A stretch of 64,000 nucleotides of DNA from an uncultured Clostridia bacterium (GTDB lineage: Bacteria > Bacillota > Clostridia > Christensenellales > Borkfalkiaceae). The position numbers were made by a program, and so were the translations under genes. Below the pieces are notes generated by a model. It had not been told where the DNA came from. It searched no databases and was given only the letters and a program-made list of their open reading frames with translations. Location: positions 50,156 through 114,155 of the forward strand of contig CAKQKE010000007.1 in assembly GCA_934247935.1 (NCBI GenBank), in the 5' to 3' direction. Positions 45,063 through 53,769 of the stretch are shown here, piece after piece (positions within the stretch are counted from its first letter, which is position 1; every line of letters starts with the position of its first letter).

Positions 45063-48000
45063 TTATTCCGCAATTTTTCTTTTACGGACTGTTACGAATA
45101 ATGCAACGCCTATTAAGGTCAATGCAACGGGCAATACGCTTCCCATTGCCGCCACCCCGTCAAGCGTGGATTTGCAGCCTTTTTTGCCCGGCTTTGTGTT
45201 GGGTTTGGCGTTGGCGTCTTTTGCGTTTGTCAATTTATAAACGTAAGACGCGGCTTCGCCCCTTGTTATGGTGTCGGTAGGTTTGATTTGCGCAAGCGCA
45301 TTTAAATCGATTATTTTTACCGAAACAAGCGCGCTGAGCATCGCTTTATCTTCATTGTCCCAACCGTTGAGTTGAGTTTTGCCCAATACCGAGGCGTTTT
45401 CGTTTACTTTTATACCTTTGCCCAAAACCGCGTTGTAAAGCGCGAAATATGCGGCTTTATAAGTCAATTTATCGTAAGCCTTTATTTGCAGACCGTCTAC
45501 CAGACCGTATTCGCGAGCGGTCTTGAATTGCTCGTAAGCCCAGTGATAAGAATTTGCGTCCGCATATGCTCTGTTGCCGCCCGTAAGACCGGAAGCCTTT
45601 ACTACCGCACCGATAAAGTCGCCTGTTTCGGCAGTTTCGTTTGTGAGATACAAAGTGTCGGTTTTGCTCGGCAAATAATTCTTTACTGCCTCGATTGCCT
45701 CTTTATATTCGCCGTCGATATCTCTGAAGTCGCCGAAATTCGGCTTTGTATCCGAAACGTTTGTCCTTTCTATTTCGTAATAAGTTGTGTTATCGCCCGT
45801 TTTAAGGGTAATCACGGTAAAGCCGTTTGCGTCCTTTTCGACGGTTGCCGTTCTGTCGCTTACTCTCACGCCCGAACTGTTTAAAATGTAAACTTCAAAG
45901 TCGTCGTAAGTTTTAAGCGTAACTTTGCCGAGTATCGGTTGAACGAGTATCGGCGAAGTACCGAGAGAAGTAATAGTGGTTCCGTCGGAAGAAATTTCCG
46001 CGCCGGAGTTTCTCGATTGACCCACAGCTGTGATTAAAAGTTTGTCTGCGTTTGCGATTTCGGGGTTGACTCCGCCGTTTTGTGCGCCGAGCGCGCTTAC
46101 CGTAACCTGAGCGTAAGCGGTATCGATGCTTATATCGACGTCGTCAAGCGAAACGTTTTGTCCGCCGATATACCCAACTGCGCCTTGCGTTGATTTTGTG
46201 TTGACTATAAACGTTTGAGTGGATTGATTCCAAATCAACTCTCCGCCTTCGCTGATAAGTTGAGAGTGAAGTATCTTTTCGAGTACGGAAAGGTCGCTTT
46301 CGGTTTCTTTAATATCGAAATCGCCGCTTTGGAAAAGTAAATTGCCCTGACTGTCGGCAAAGTACACGCCCGTTTTACCTACTACGTAAGTTCCTTCGGG
46401 AAGACCCATGATTTGCGACTTGTAATCCATTGCTTCATCCACAGTGATAACGCGGTAATAACCCACTTTCGCCTTTGCTATTTCAGCCCTTTGATAAAGT
46501 AGCGATGCCGACGTAATCGTCGAAAATCTGCCGGGGTGGTCCATAATGATAAACGAATTTGTAATCTGGTTTACACGCTTATCCAAAGCCTTATTCATAT
46601 AAGTAAACGCCGTGAGATTCCATCCCTGATACGAATAAATCGCCGAAGCAATAAGATTGAATTCCACGCTGTGGATATTCGGCTCGGCAATAAGCGATTC
46701 CGTAACGATATACGGAAGACCCATTACCTTTCTGAACGAGGCGTTTGCAAAAGTGTTTCCGCCTGCGTTGCCTATCGTGCTGCTGCCGTCGGAAACCGCC
46801 GTACCCACCTGATATTCGGTGCCCGTCGTGGGGTGAGATTGATAAGTGTGGCGCGCTATATAATCGTAATGCGCGTTGAGGAACAAATCGGCGCGGTCGT
46901 CGCTCGCGAAGTTAGTTCCGCCCGCAATCGGGCAACCGATGCCGAGACCGCCGTCGCTTACTGACGATTTAGCCCAATCGTACATATCCGAATAAAAACT
47001 TTTCATTAAAGTGCAGAAAAATTCAAATCCGTCGGCGCAACGTTGCGCGGCATATTTATCCGTCAGGAAATCGCCGTTGATCTGGATTGTGGCGTTTGCC
47101 AGATTTTCGCCTCTGCTGAGTCCCGTTTTGCCGCTTTCCTTCCAAGCCGCCCTGATTTTGTCTTCGGTCGCCTGAACGGACAAAGTTCCGTCGGGGTTGT
47201 ATTTTTTCTTTAAAAACCCGGCGTATTTCTCTTGCGCCATCGTTTTATATTTATCCGATTTAAACTGGTATGCCGCGCTGTCGTCATACAGAGTCATAAG
47301 GTTTGACTCGTTTGTTACTTCGAGTATCGCAAGCGTGCGGTCTTCTGCAAGTTTTGTCTTGGTATAAGGATTTACCGTGCCCAACACGTCTTTAAGGAGG
47401 GTCTTTGTAGATTCTTGCAGACGCTCGTCGATGTAAACTTCCATTTTAAAGCCTTGAGATATGTCCGCAATTTCGCTGTCTGTAAGTTTATCGTCGGTTA
47501 CGTCTTTAGAGGCAAATCTGCCGCCGAGCATTACGAAGTCTATATAAATCCCTTTTTCTTTACACTTGTACCAGAAATAATTGAATTGATCCAACTGCTC
47601 TTCGGCAACGTCTTTGCTGTTTCCGTTGTAACCGAATATGTTGGGATAATAGAAAGACGAATCCCAATCGAGTATTCTTATCAGATTGTATCCGCCTGCG
47701 GCAACCGCATTTACCAAAATATCGGTGTATTCGTGTTTCTGGAAAAGCGAATAAGCGTTTATGTTTACTCCCCAGAAGTTGGCTTTCGTTCCGTCTTCAA
47801 ACACGAAATCGTCGCCTTGCGCTTTAACTTTGCCGTGGTCCTTTTTATCGAGAAGATAAGATACGTCAAGCGGCGTGCCTATCATCGCCTCGAGGTCGGC
47901 GAGTTCGTATTTATACCAATCGTCGGTATCGGGAGTGTAAGGATTTTCGCGTTCCGCCATAAACATTCCCTTTCCGCCGAAATCGGCTGCGGTAACGGCA

Positions 48001-49370
48001 ACTATCATACATGCTGCTACGTCAGATGCGATTTCACACTTGAGTTCGGTTACTTTTTTAGTCGGTTCGGGGTTGACGAAAGCGAACATATTAAGGCTTA
48101 TACCCATATTGAACGTGTCCGCTTCGGGCGTGCGACCCTTCCAGATTATGGGGTTTACGGCGGATTCGCCCAATCCCCACCATTCGTAAATGTGCTTGTC
48201 TATACTTATATCGATCGCCTCGGTAGTGCCGTCTTCATAACACCAGGTGTATTTCGCGATGTTTTTCGTCGTTCCCCATGCGGCGTTGTGAATAATGTAC
48301 AAACCGTCTACTTTAAGATTGATGGGTATAACTACGCTTTCTACAAATTGGTTGCTCGTCGAAGATTTGCTGCTTCTTAAACCGATGACCGATTTATTGT
48401 TGTTGTCTTCCTGAACTATCATATCGAACGGTACGCCGAAAAACTCCTGCGGACCCATAAGGTCAAAACCCGTGAGTTCGTTGTCGCTGCCCTGGTTTGT
48501 CCAACCTATACCTGCGCCGCCGTAATAACCCGACGTCGCCAAAGACCTTAAATCGATTGTGGTAAACGTGGCTTGTTTTTTACGTTCTTCATAATCTTTT
48601 GCAGGTATAACCGTTACGCCGAGATTTGTATCTTCCATGTTTCCATACACGATTTTTAAATCGTCGTACTGAATTGTGGGATTAATCTGCGTTTCGCCGT
48701 TTGCCAGCATGTGAGCGAAACCGATCGCGCACGTCTTTGACAAATCGACCGGGGTGTCTTTTACTTTAACGTTTTCTTCGTTTACGTATTCGCCGTTTGA
48801 AGAAAATGCGGTAAGCGGCACCTGGACGTATTGCCATGCGCCGATAATAGTTGTGTCTACATACGCTTTCAATTGAACGTTACTTCTTATATAACGTTGG
48901 TTTGCGGGAGCGGTTGCATATTGCGCACCGCGAGATTGGAATAAATAAATATTGAAGAAACTGCCCGGTGTATCGTTGAGTTTGATCCAAAATTCTACCG
49001 TGCTTTTTTTGTAGAAATCTTCGAGGTTTTCGTCAGAAAAACCCGCTCCGGTATAAATATCGTATTCGCCTCCGAAATCTATATAAAACTCCGTATTTGC
49101 CGTGGTGGTGCAATCGACGGCAATGTTTTTGGTTTTATTTTCTTTATCGGACGCATCGGTGTATTCCAAATCGGTGGTTGTATTTCCCCAAACGAGTTGC
49201 ATATTGCCGCTTAATCCGTCTTCATATACAGACAAAACAGTTTTCGAGCCTTCTTTTTTTGGCGCAATACGTTCGGCATGAATAGTCAATGCGGAAATGG
49301 AAATACTGCCGCTTAAAAATAACATTACCGAGAGGACAATTAATAAACAATGTTTAAATTTTTTATTCAT
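45063..49370 (-). CDS. Very large secreted clan-A glycosidase with S-layer-like C-terminal region and KGCK anchor
   Basis: 1435 residues with a signal peptide (1-~32). Residues ~35-500 are beta-rich binding modules. A GH5-like barrel occupies ~515-930: FWGVNIN (~527), NLIRILDWDSS, acid/base Glu in LEVTNESN (~688) and nucleophile Glu in YIVTESL (~890). Beta domains follow. Residues ~1215-1395 have the spacing of SLH repeats (FGDFRDIDG...YKEAIEAVKNY; HWAYEQFKTAREYGLVDG; ITRGEAASYVYKL). The end is KGCKSTLDG, a hydrophobic stretch and RKRK. Role inferred: surface-bound depolymerase for a plant or host glycan; the family beyond clan A is uncertain. Two consecutive GGAG-like sites precede the ATG. 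It starts the operon leading to the surface protein and GH5. Confidence 0.75.
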   Translation of the reverse strand: MNKKFKHCLLIVLSVMLFLSGSISISALTIHAERIAPKKEGSKTVLSVYEDGLSGNMQLVWGNTTTDLEYTDASDKENKTKNIAVDCTTTANTEFYIDFGGEYDIYTGAGFSDENLEDFYKKSTVEFWIKLNDTPGSFFNIYLFQSRGAQYATAPANQRYIRSNVQLKAYVDTTIIGAWQYVQVPLTAFSSNGEYVNEENVKVKDTPVDLSKTCAIGFAHMLANGETQINPTIQYDDLKIVYGNMEDTNLGVTVIPAKDYEERKKQATFTTIDLRSLATSGYYGGAGIGWTNQGSDNELTGFDLMGPQEFFGVPFDMIVQEDNNNKSVIGLRSSKSSTSNQFVESVVIPINLKVDGLYIIHNAAWGTTKNIAKYTWCYEDGTTEAIDISIDKHIYEWWGLGESAVNPIIWKGRTPEADTFNMGISLNMFAFVNPEPTKKVTELKCEIASDVAACMIVAVTAADFGGKGMFMAERENPYTPDTDDWYKYELADLEAMIGTPLDVSYLLDKKDHGKVKAQGDDFVFEDGTKANFWGVNINAYSLFQKHEYTDILVNAVAAGGYNLIRILDWDSSFYYPNIFGYNGNSKDVAEEQLDQFNYFWYKCKEKGIYIDFVMLGGRFASKDVTDDKLTDSEIADISQGFKMEVYIDERLQESTKTLLKDVLGTVNPYTKTKLAEDRTLAILEVTNESNLMTLYDDSAAYQFKSDKYKTMAQEKYAGFLKKKYNPDGTLSVQATEDKIRAAWKESGKTGLSRGENLANATIQINGDFLTDKYAAQRCADGFEFFCTLMKSFYSDMYDWAKSSVSDGGLGIGCPIAGGTNFASDDRADLFLNAHYDYIARHTYQSHPTTGTEYQVGTAVSDGSSTIGNAGGNTFANASFRKVMGLPYIVTESLIAEPNIHSVEFNLIASAIYSYQGWNLTAFTYMNKALDKRVNQITNSFIIMDHPGRFSTITSASLLYQRAEIAKAKVGYYRVITVDEAMDYKSQIMGLPEGTYVVGKTGVYFADSQGNLLFQSGDFDIKETESDLSVLEKILHSQLISEGGELIWNQSTQTFIVNTKSTQGAVGYIGGQNVSLDDVDISIDTAYAQVTVSALGAQNGGVNPEIANADKLLITAVGQSRNSGAEISSDGTTITSLGTSPILVQPILGKVTLKTYDDFEVYILNSSGVRVSDRTATVEKDANGFTVITLKTGDNTTYYEIERTNVSDTKPNFGDFRDIDGEYKEAIEAVKNYLPSKTDTLYLTNETAETGDFIGAVVKASGLTGGNRAYADANSYHWAYEQFKTAREYGLVDGLQIKAYDKLTYKAAYFALYNAVLGKGIKVNENASVLGKTQLNGWDNEDKAMLSALVSVKIIDLNALAQIKPTDTITRGEAASYVYKLTNAKDANAKPNTKPGKKGCKSTLDGVAAMGSVLPVALTLIGVALFVTVRKRKIAE

Positions 49371-49895
49371 CTTTTTCTCCTTATTCTCCTTGCTTATGCG
49401 TATTTTCAGTTTCGATTATAACATTGTACACTTATCAAATATAGTCTAAAACTTATCGCTTTTTTTTGAAATCTTATTTTTTTGACTTTTCGCGAACCAT
49501 AAACGCCGAAGTGAAACACGCTTGATTTTATTTGTTTTATTTTAACTTTATTTAATTTTCGGGTTATCTGATTTACGGCAAACAAACGGAACTACGCCAT
49601 TTTTGCCGGTTTATATGATTGATTTTGTCACTTTTCAGCCTTTTCCCGCTGTTTTTACGATATTTAAAGCGCGTTCAATCGCAAATTTGAAAACTCCGAC
49701 GCATTTTTCGGAAAATTATTAAATTTATCTTTATGCATTATTTACACTTTGACAAAACTTTTTGTTTTTCCGCTTTCCGATTGAAACACCATCATTATTA
49801 TATAATTTAATTTACCGTTGATTGTCTTTGTCTCGTTTTATTGCGTTTTTAACGAACGGCTTTTTATGCGAAATCTTAAAATTGTTATTTTTTAT

Positions 49896-49946
49896 GATAT
49901 CTTACTCTTTAAAATGCGACAATTGCCCTCATGAAAATAAGATATC
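49896..49946. repeat. Inverted repeat with long arms and flanking A/T runs
   Basis: GATATCTTA (49896-49904) and TAAGATATC (49938-49946) are perfect 9-bp arms. With the flanking T and A runs and one bulge the stem extends to ~15 bp. The 33-nt loop is not obviously structured. It could be a small mobile-element remnant or a binding site. Confidence 0.4.
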
Positions 49947-50199
49947 TAAAAAAAAAGATATTAAAAATATTATTTAATCTATACTTTTTATCCGTTTCGG
50001 TATATAATTGATAAAAATGTTTGTCGCGCTGAATTTGCAAAGACAAAAAATTCGATATACCGTCACGAGCGAAATTTCTCTTCTAAACAAACTTCGTTCC
50101 GGTCGCAAATTGCGCATAATTACTGTTTGTCATGCTCTGCCGCATTTTATAAAATCCGCTGAACTTTATTTTAAAACGCCTTGAAATTTTGCGTATCGC

Positions 50200-50228
50200 T
50201 TGCAAAACAGCGCAAGTCAGTATATAAT
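50200..50228 (+). promoter_or_regulatory. Promoter upstream of the GH13 gene
   Basis: Plus strand: TTGCAA (50200-50205), 17-bp spacer, TATAAT (50223-50228). The leader to the GH13 ATG would be ~155 nt. A second TATAAT at 50361-50366 with a poor -35 box is an alternative nearer the gene. Confidence 0.55.
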
Positions 50229-50391
50229 TATTTATAGTGTTAAAGTTGGTTTACGGCGTTGTTTACGCAATACGTTTAGCGCAAAACGCACAGCAAGGCA
50301 AAATTTTACCGAGTTTTCTTTACAAAAAGCAATATAAACATTTAATTAGCAATTTAATGTATATAATAAACATTTAAACGGCAGGTGCAGA

Positions 50392-52011
50392 ATGTCAAAT
50401 CAAAATCAGAATTATTTAAACCTTATAGTGTATCAGATTTATCCCAGAAGTTTTTTCGATTCAAACGGCGACGGAATAGGAGACTTAAACGGCATTAAAC
50501 AAAAAATTCCGCACCTTAAAGAACTTGGAATAAACGCAGTATGGATATGCCCTTGTTATAAAAGCCCCAACTACGACAACGGCTACGACATTTCCGATTA
50601 CCGCGACATAATGGACGAATTCGGCAATTTAAGCGATTGGAAAAGTCTGGCTGCCGAACTTCACTCAAACGGCATAAAAATAATTATGGACTTGGTTGTA
50701 AACCATACCTCGTCACAACATTTTTGGTTTAAACAAGCGCGTTCATCTAAAAACAACCCTTATCACGATTATTACATCTGGGCAGACAAACCGCTTACCG
50801 ATTGGACGGCTTGTTTCGGCGGTAGCGCATGGGAATACAACGAGGCGACAAACGAATATTATTTACACTCTTTCGCCGTTCAACAACCCGACTTAAATTG
50901 GGAAAACCCCAAAGTGAGGAAAGAATGTTGCGACGTAGTAGATTTTTGGGTTGACCTCGGCGTTGACGGGTTCAGGTGCGACGTGCTTGACTTCATTTCA
51001 AAAGATTTTAAGCAAAATAAAATGCTTAACGGACCGCACCTTCACGAATATATCAGGCAATTATTCGGGCGCGAAAAAGTAAAACACGTGTTTACCGTGG
51101 GCGAATGTCAGTCCGACGTAAAAAGTATTTGCGATATTTGCGGAAAAAACCGCGACGAATTGAAATCGGTTTTTCAATTCGAGCATATAGGACTGGGGCG
51201 TTCGGACAAGTATACCCCTGCGCCGTACACGGGTAACGACATTAAAAACGTCCTTGTGAAGTGGCAAAACTTCACTGCCGAACACGATCTGTTGTATATT
51301 TTGTTTACCGACAATCACGACCAGCCTTTTTATATCTCGCGACTCGGCAACGATAAAGAATTGCGCTATGAGTGCGCCACGGCATACTGTGGAATGTTTT
51401 ATCTTTTAAAAGGTATCCCCTTCATTTATCAAGGGCAAGAATTCGGCTCGGTAAACTCTTATTACGACGATATTTCCCTTTTTAACGACGTTGAAACTTT
51501 AAATTACTATAAAGAAAACTTCGACAAAAAGCCTTTAAATCAACTCATCGACGAAATTAATTACGGCAGTCGCGACAATACCCGCCGTCCGCTCGCTTGG
51601 GCAGAAGAAAAAAACACCCATGGCTTTACAAACGGAAAACCGTGGCTTACCATGCCGTCGAGGGCTGACGAAATCAACCTCGAAAATGACAAAAAATCAA
51701 ACAAATCGATTTTCGGGTTTTATAAAAAAGTGCTTAAATTGAGAAACTCAAGCAATACGATAAAATACGGAACGTTTAAAGACCTCACTTTAAGCGACGG
51801 CTGTTTTGTATATGAAAGGCAACTCGATCGAGATAAAATAATCGTTGCCGTCAATTTTGAAAAACAAAACACAATCGCTCTCCCCGACTGCATTAAAGAA
51901 ACAACCGCCGAAGTACTTTTACACAATTACGTCAGTACCACCGACCTTAAAACGGAGGCTTTCGATGACGTTTTTAAGCCTTATGAAATAAGGGTGTATA
52001 AGGTAAAATAA
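50392..52011 (+). CDS. GH13 alpha-glucosidase (oligo-1,6-glucosidase/dextran glucosidase type)
   Basis: 539 residues, no signal peptide. Typical start VYQIYPRSFFDSNGDGIGDLNGI, region I DLVVNHTS, region II DGFRCDV with nucleophile Asp197, region III VGE with Glu ~238, region IV TDNHDQ with Asp ~310. A QPDLNWENP segment is also typical of the group that contains alpha-glucosidase, oligo-1,6-glucosidase and trehalose-6-phosphate hydrolase. It acts in the cytoplasm on short alpha-glucosides. An AGGTG ribosome site precedes the ATG. It is transcribed alone, with a terminator 30 bp downstream. Confidence 0.9.
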   Translation: MSNQNQNYLNLIVYQIYPRSFFDSNGDGIGDLNGIKQKIPHLKELGINAVWICPCYKSPNYDNGYDISDYRDIMDEFGNLSDWKSLAAELHSNGIKIIMDLVVNHTSSQHFWFKQARSSKNNPYHDYYIWADKPLTDWTACFGGSAWEYNEATNEYYLHSFAVQQPDLNWENPKVRKECCDVVDFWVDLGVDGFRCDVLDFISKDFKQNKMLNGPHLHEYIRQLFGREKVKHVFTVGECQSDVKSICDICGKNRDELKSVFQFEHIGLGRSDKYTPAPYTGNDIKNVLVKWQNFTAEHDLLYILFTDNHDQPFYISRLGNDKELRYECATAYCGMFYLLKGIPFIYQGQEFGSVNSYYDDISLFNDVETLNYYKENFDKKPLNQLIDEINYGSRDNTRRPLAWAEEKNTHGFTNGKPWLTMPSRADEINLENDKKSNKSIFGFYKKVLKLRNSSNTIKYGTFKDLTLSDGCFVYERQLDRDKIIVAVNFEKQNTIALPDCIKETTAEVLLHNYVSTTDLKTEAFDDVFKPYEIRVYKVK

Positions 52012-52040
52012 ATATACTCATTCCACTTAAATAAAATATA

Positions 52041-52078
52041 AAAGCGGCTCGATTTATTTTTTGAGTCGCTTTATTTTT
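52041..52078 (+). terminator. Terminator of the GH13 gene
   Basis: AAAGCGGCTC (52041-52050) pairs with GAGTCGCTTT (52063-52072) with one G-T wobble, followed by ATTTTTAT. The remaining 52079-52336 interval has no gene. Confidence 0.75.
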
Positions 52079-52108
52079 ATGCCTATTAATATTTAGTTTA
52101 TATTTATT

Positions 52109-52253
52109 AAGAGTTCTGATATAAAAGTCACTGTGTTTTTGCCATTTTTGCCGTTTTTACGCAATACGTACGCTGCAAAGACGACTTTTTAATTTATTAA
52201 CATGCGTAAAATTCAATGCGTCAAATTTTACAATGTATTTACTTAGAACTCTT
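52109..52253. repeat. Short inverted repeat bracketing 127 bp
   Basis: AAGAGTTCT (52109-52117) and AGAACTCTT (52245-52253) are perfect inverted 9-mers around gene-free sequence. They lie near the point where base-word composition changes. They may be a small element remnant, or chance. Confidence 0.3.
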
Positions 52254-52336
52254 TTTATCAACGATTAAAATTATTGCTTAATTTTATCATATCCATGATT
52301 TTGTTTATTATAACAAATGTTTTATTCCCGTCAACT

Positions 52337-53344
52337 TTATATATCGAATACCACATCGTCAAACACATATCCGTCGCGTGTAACTTTCATGCCGTAAAGC
52401 ACTTTTTTAGACAGGTTAAATACTCCGTCACCGTCTATTCCGACACAATTATCAAGAGAATGTAAAAGTTTGTCGGCATTTATATGAAAGGTAGACGTAG
52501 TAACGAAAATTCCTCTGCTTGCTTTGAAAACGTTGATTGCACCATAAAAATTTCTTATTTCATTTTCTGTTACAGGAGCATTCTGCCTGCATTTTGTTTG
52601 TAACATAACAATATCGACAAACCCAAGGTCATCGGAAATTTTAATTTTTATATCTATTCCTCCGTCATCAGCACCTCCGATGACGTCACAATCCCAGACA
52701 ACTCTCCCGGTTAAAGTAAAATATTTTTCTAATACATTTGCAAAAAACCGCTCGAAAAACGCACCGCCGTTTTCATGTAATCTGTTTAAAAATTTGCCTT
52801 TGAATTCATTTTCAGCAACAGGACTCGCGTTCTTTTTATATATGGTTTTATTTTTAATGCTATACTTACCATCCCGCAATTCCAACGTATTATCTTTAAC
52901 ATAATCTGCAAGCAGTTGCCCGAGATAACCTTTTATTTCATTGTCATCATTTCTGGTTTTTGTTTTATCCGCTCCGAGATACTTTATTATCTCTGTATAC
53001 AATTCGTTTTTTGTGCGTGAATTTTGTTTCAATAACTCTAACAACTTTGCCTTACATTTTGCTTTATCGACAATAATTTTATCCTCGGCGGTTTTAGAAA
53101 TCACTCCGTCATTATTGCGCAAAGTCTTTTCAGTCAACAAATCGTTTAACGCCTTACCGACAAAACTTCTGGCACTGCCTTTATTTATCCCGCTTATTTT
53201 ATTTTTTGCGCAATTATCTATAAACGATTTGGTTGCATTATCCAATATTTCTTTTCTCGTCGCTTTTGAATTTCCGTCAATATATTTCAAAATACAATCA
53301 ATCGAAGTGACATTGATAAGATTATTTTTTTCGTCTTTCGTCAT
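52337..53344 (-). CDS. Mrr-like restriction endonuclease, solitary
   Basis: 335 residues. Residues ~20-165 are helical with two winged-helix-like segments (EILDNATKSFIDNC..., ELYTEIIKYLGADK...) that may bind DNA. Residues ~183-330 form an Mrr-type PD-(D/E)xK nuclease: FFERFFANVLEKYF with Glu198, GGADDGGIDIKI with the catalytic Asp near 231, and LQTKCR with the Gln-x-Lys motif (249-251), then RGIFVTTS. Mrr proteins cut modified foreign DNA; no methyltransferase gene is adjacent, as expected of a type IV enzyme. GGGG lies before the ATG. It is flanked by gene-free sequence on both sides and stands at a compositional boundary. Confidence 0.85.
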   Translation of the reverse strand: MTKDEKNNLINVTSIDCILKYIDGNSKATRKEILDNATKSFIDNCAKNKISGINKGSARSFVGKALNDLLTEKTLRNNDGVISKTAEDKIIVDKAKCKAKLLELLKQNSRTKNELYTEIIKYLGADKTKTRNDDNEIKGYLGQLLADYVKDNTLELRDGKYSIKNKTIYKKNASPVAENEFKGKFLNRLHENGGAFFERFFANVLEKYFTLTGRVVWDCDVIGGADDGGIDIKIKISDDLGFVDIVMLQTKCRQNAPVTENEIRNFYGAINVFKASRGIFVTTSTFHINADKLLHSLDNCVGIDGDGVFNLSKKVLYGMKVTRDGYVFDDVVFDI

Positions 53345-53371
53345 ATTTTCCCCTTCTATTTATAAATTCGT

Positions 53372-53400
53372 GTTATAAATATGTAATCACAATCTCTTAA
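53372..53400 (-). promoter_or_regulatory. Probable promoter of the Mrr-like gene
   Basis: Minus strand: TTAAGA (53400-53395), 17-bp spacer, TATAAC (53377-53372), 28 bp before the ATG. The interval 53345-53769 otherwise holds only the hairpin listed next. Confidence 0.45.
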
Positions 53401-53667
53401 ATATTATTAATTCGGTTATATTTTTAATATCTTTTTAAAAACCGCGGCATATATTCAATCGGAAACGGCACCGCAAAAAATTTATTTAATTAAAAACCGA
53501 ATTCAATTAAAATTATATCCCGATTAAATCAAGTTTTATTAACGATATTATACCCCCGTTTTTGTATTTGTCAACCGAAAAAAATAAATCCGATATCTAT
53601 TTCGGTAAAAAAAGAATAAAATCGTAATACTATAGACTCGAAATCTGTTTTTTAGTCTGAAACACCA

Positions 53668-53701
53668 AATAACCCGACTGTTCATTTACAGTCGGGTTAT
53701 T
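53668..53701. terminator. Perfect hairpin after the GH31 gene
   Basis: AATAACCCGACTG (53668-53680) and CAGTCGGGTTATT (53689-53701) form a perfect 13-bp stem with an 8-nt loop, 68 bp beyond the GH31 stop. The following minus-strand bases (TGGTGTTTCAG) are only weakly T-rich, so termination is likely but not certain. Confidence 0.5.
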
Positions 53702-53769
53702 CCGTCGTGACATATCAACGCTATTTATATTACATTAAAAACCGCACATATTTATGTCTGTGCCTAACA

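Larger units (their letters stand above)
49371..50391. other. 1-kb gene-free AT-rich interval between divergent units
   Basis: No frame with a ribosome site and family resemblance was found on either strand. The interval must hold the promoter of the large minus-strand operon, for which I see only weak candidates (for example TACAAT near 49428), and promoters for the plus-strand GH13 gene. It also has a long inverted repeat (listed separately) and several TATAAT-like boxes around 49800 and 50000. It is much longer than other promoter regions in the window (60-180 bp). Confidence 0.5.

Noticed and set aside
47415..48380. A 321-codon plus-strand open frame inside the large surface glycosidase gene
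   Set aside because: Antisense shadow; composition and lack of start signals argue against it. The same holds for long antisense frames at 12526-13491 and 42894-43694.
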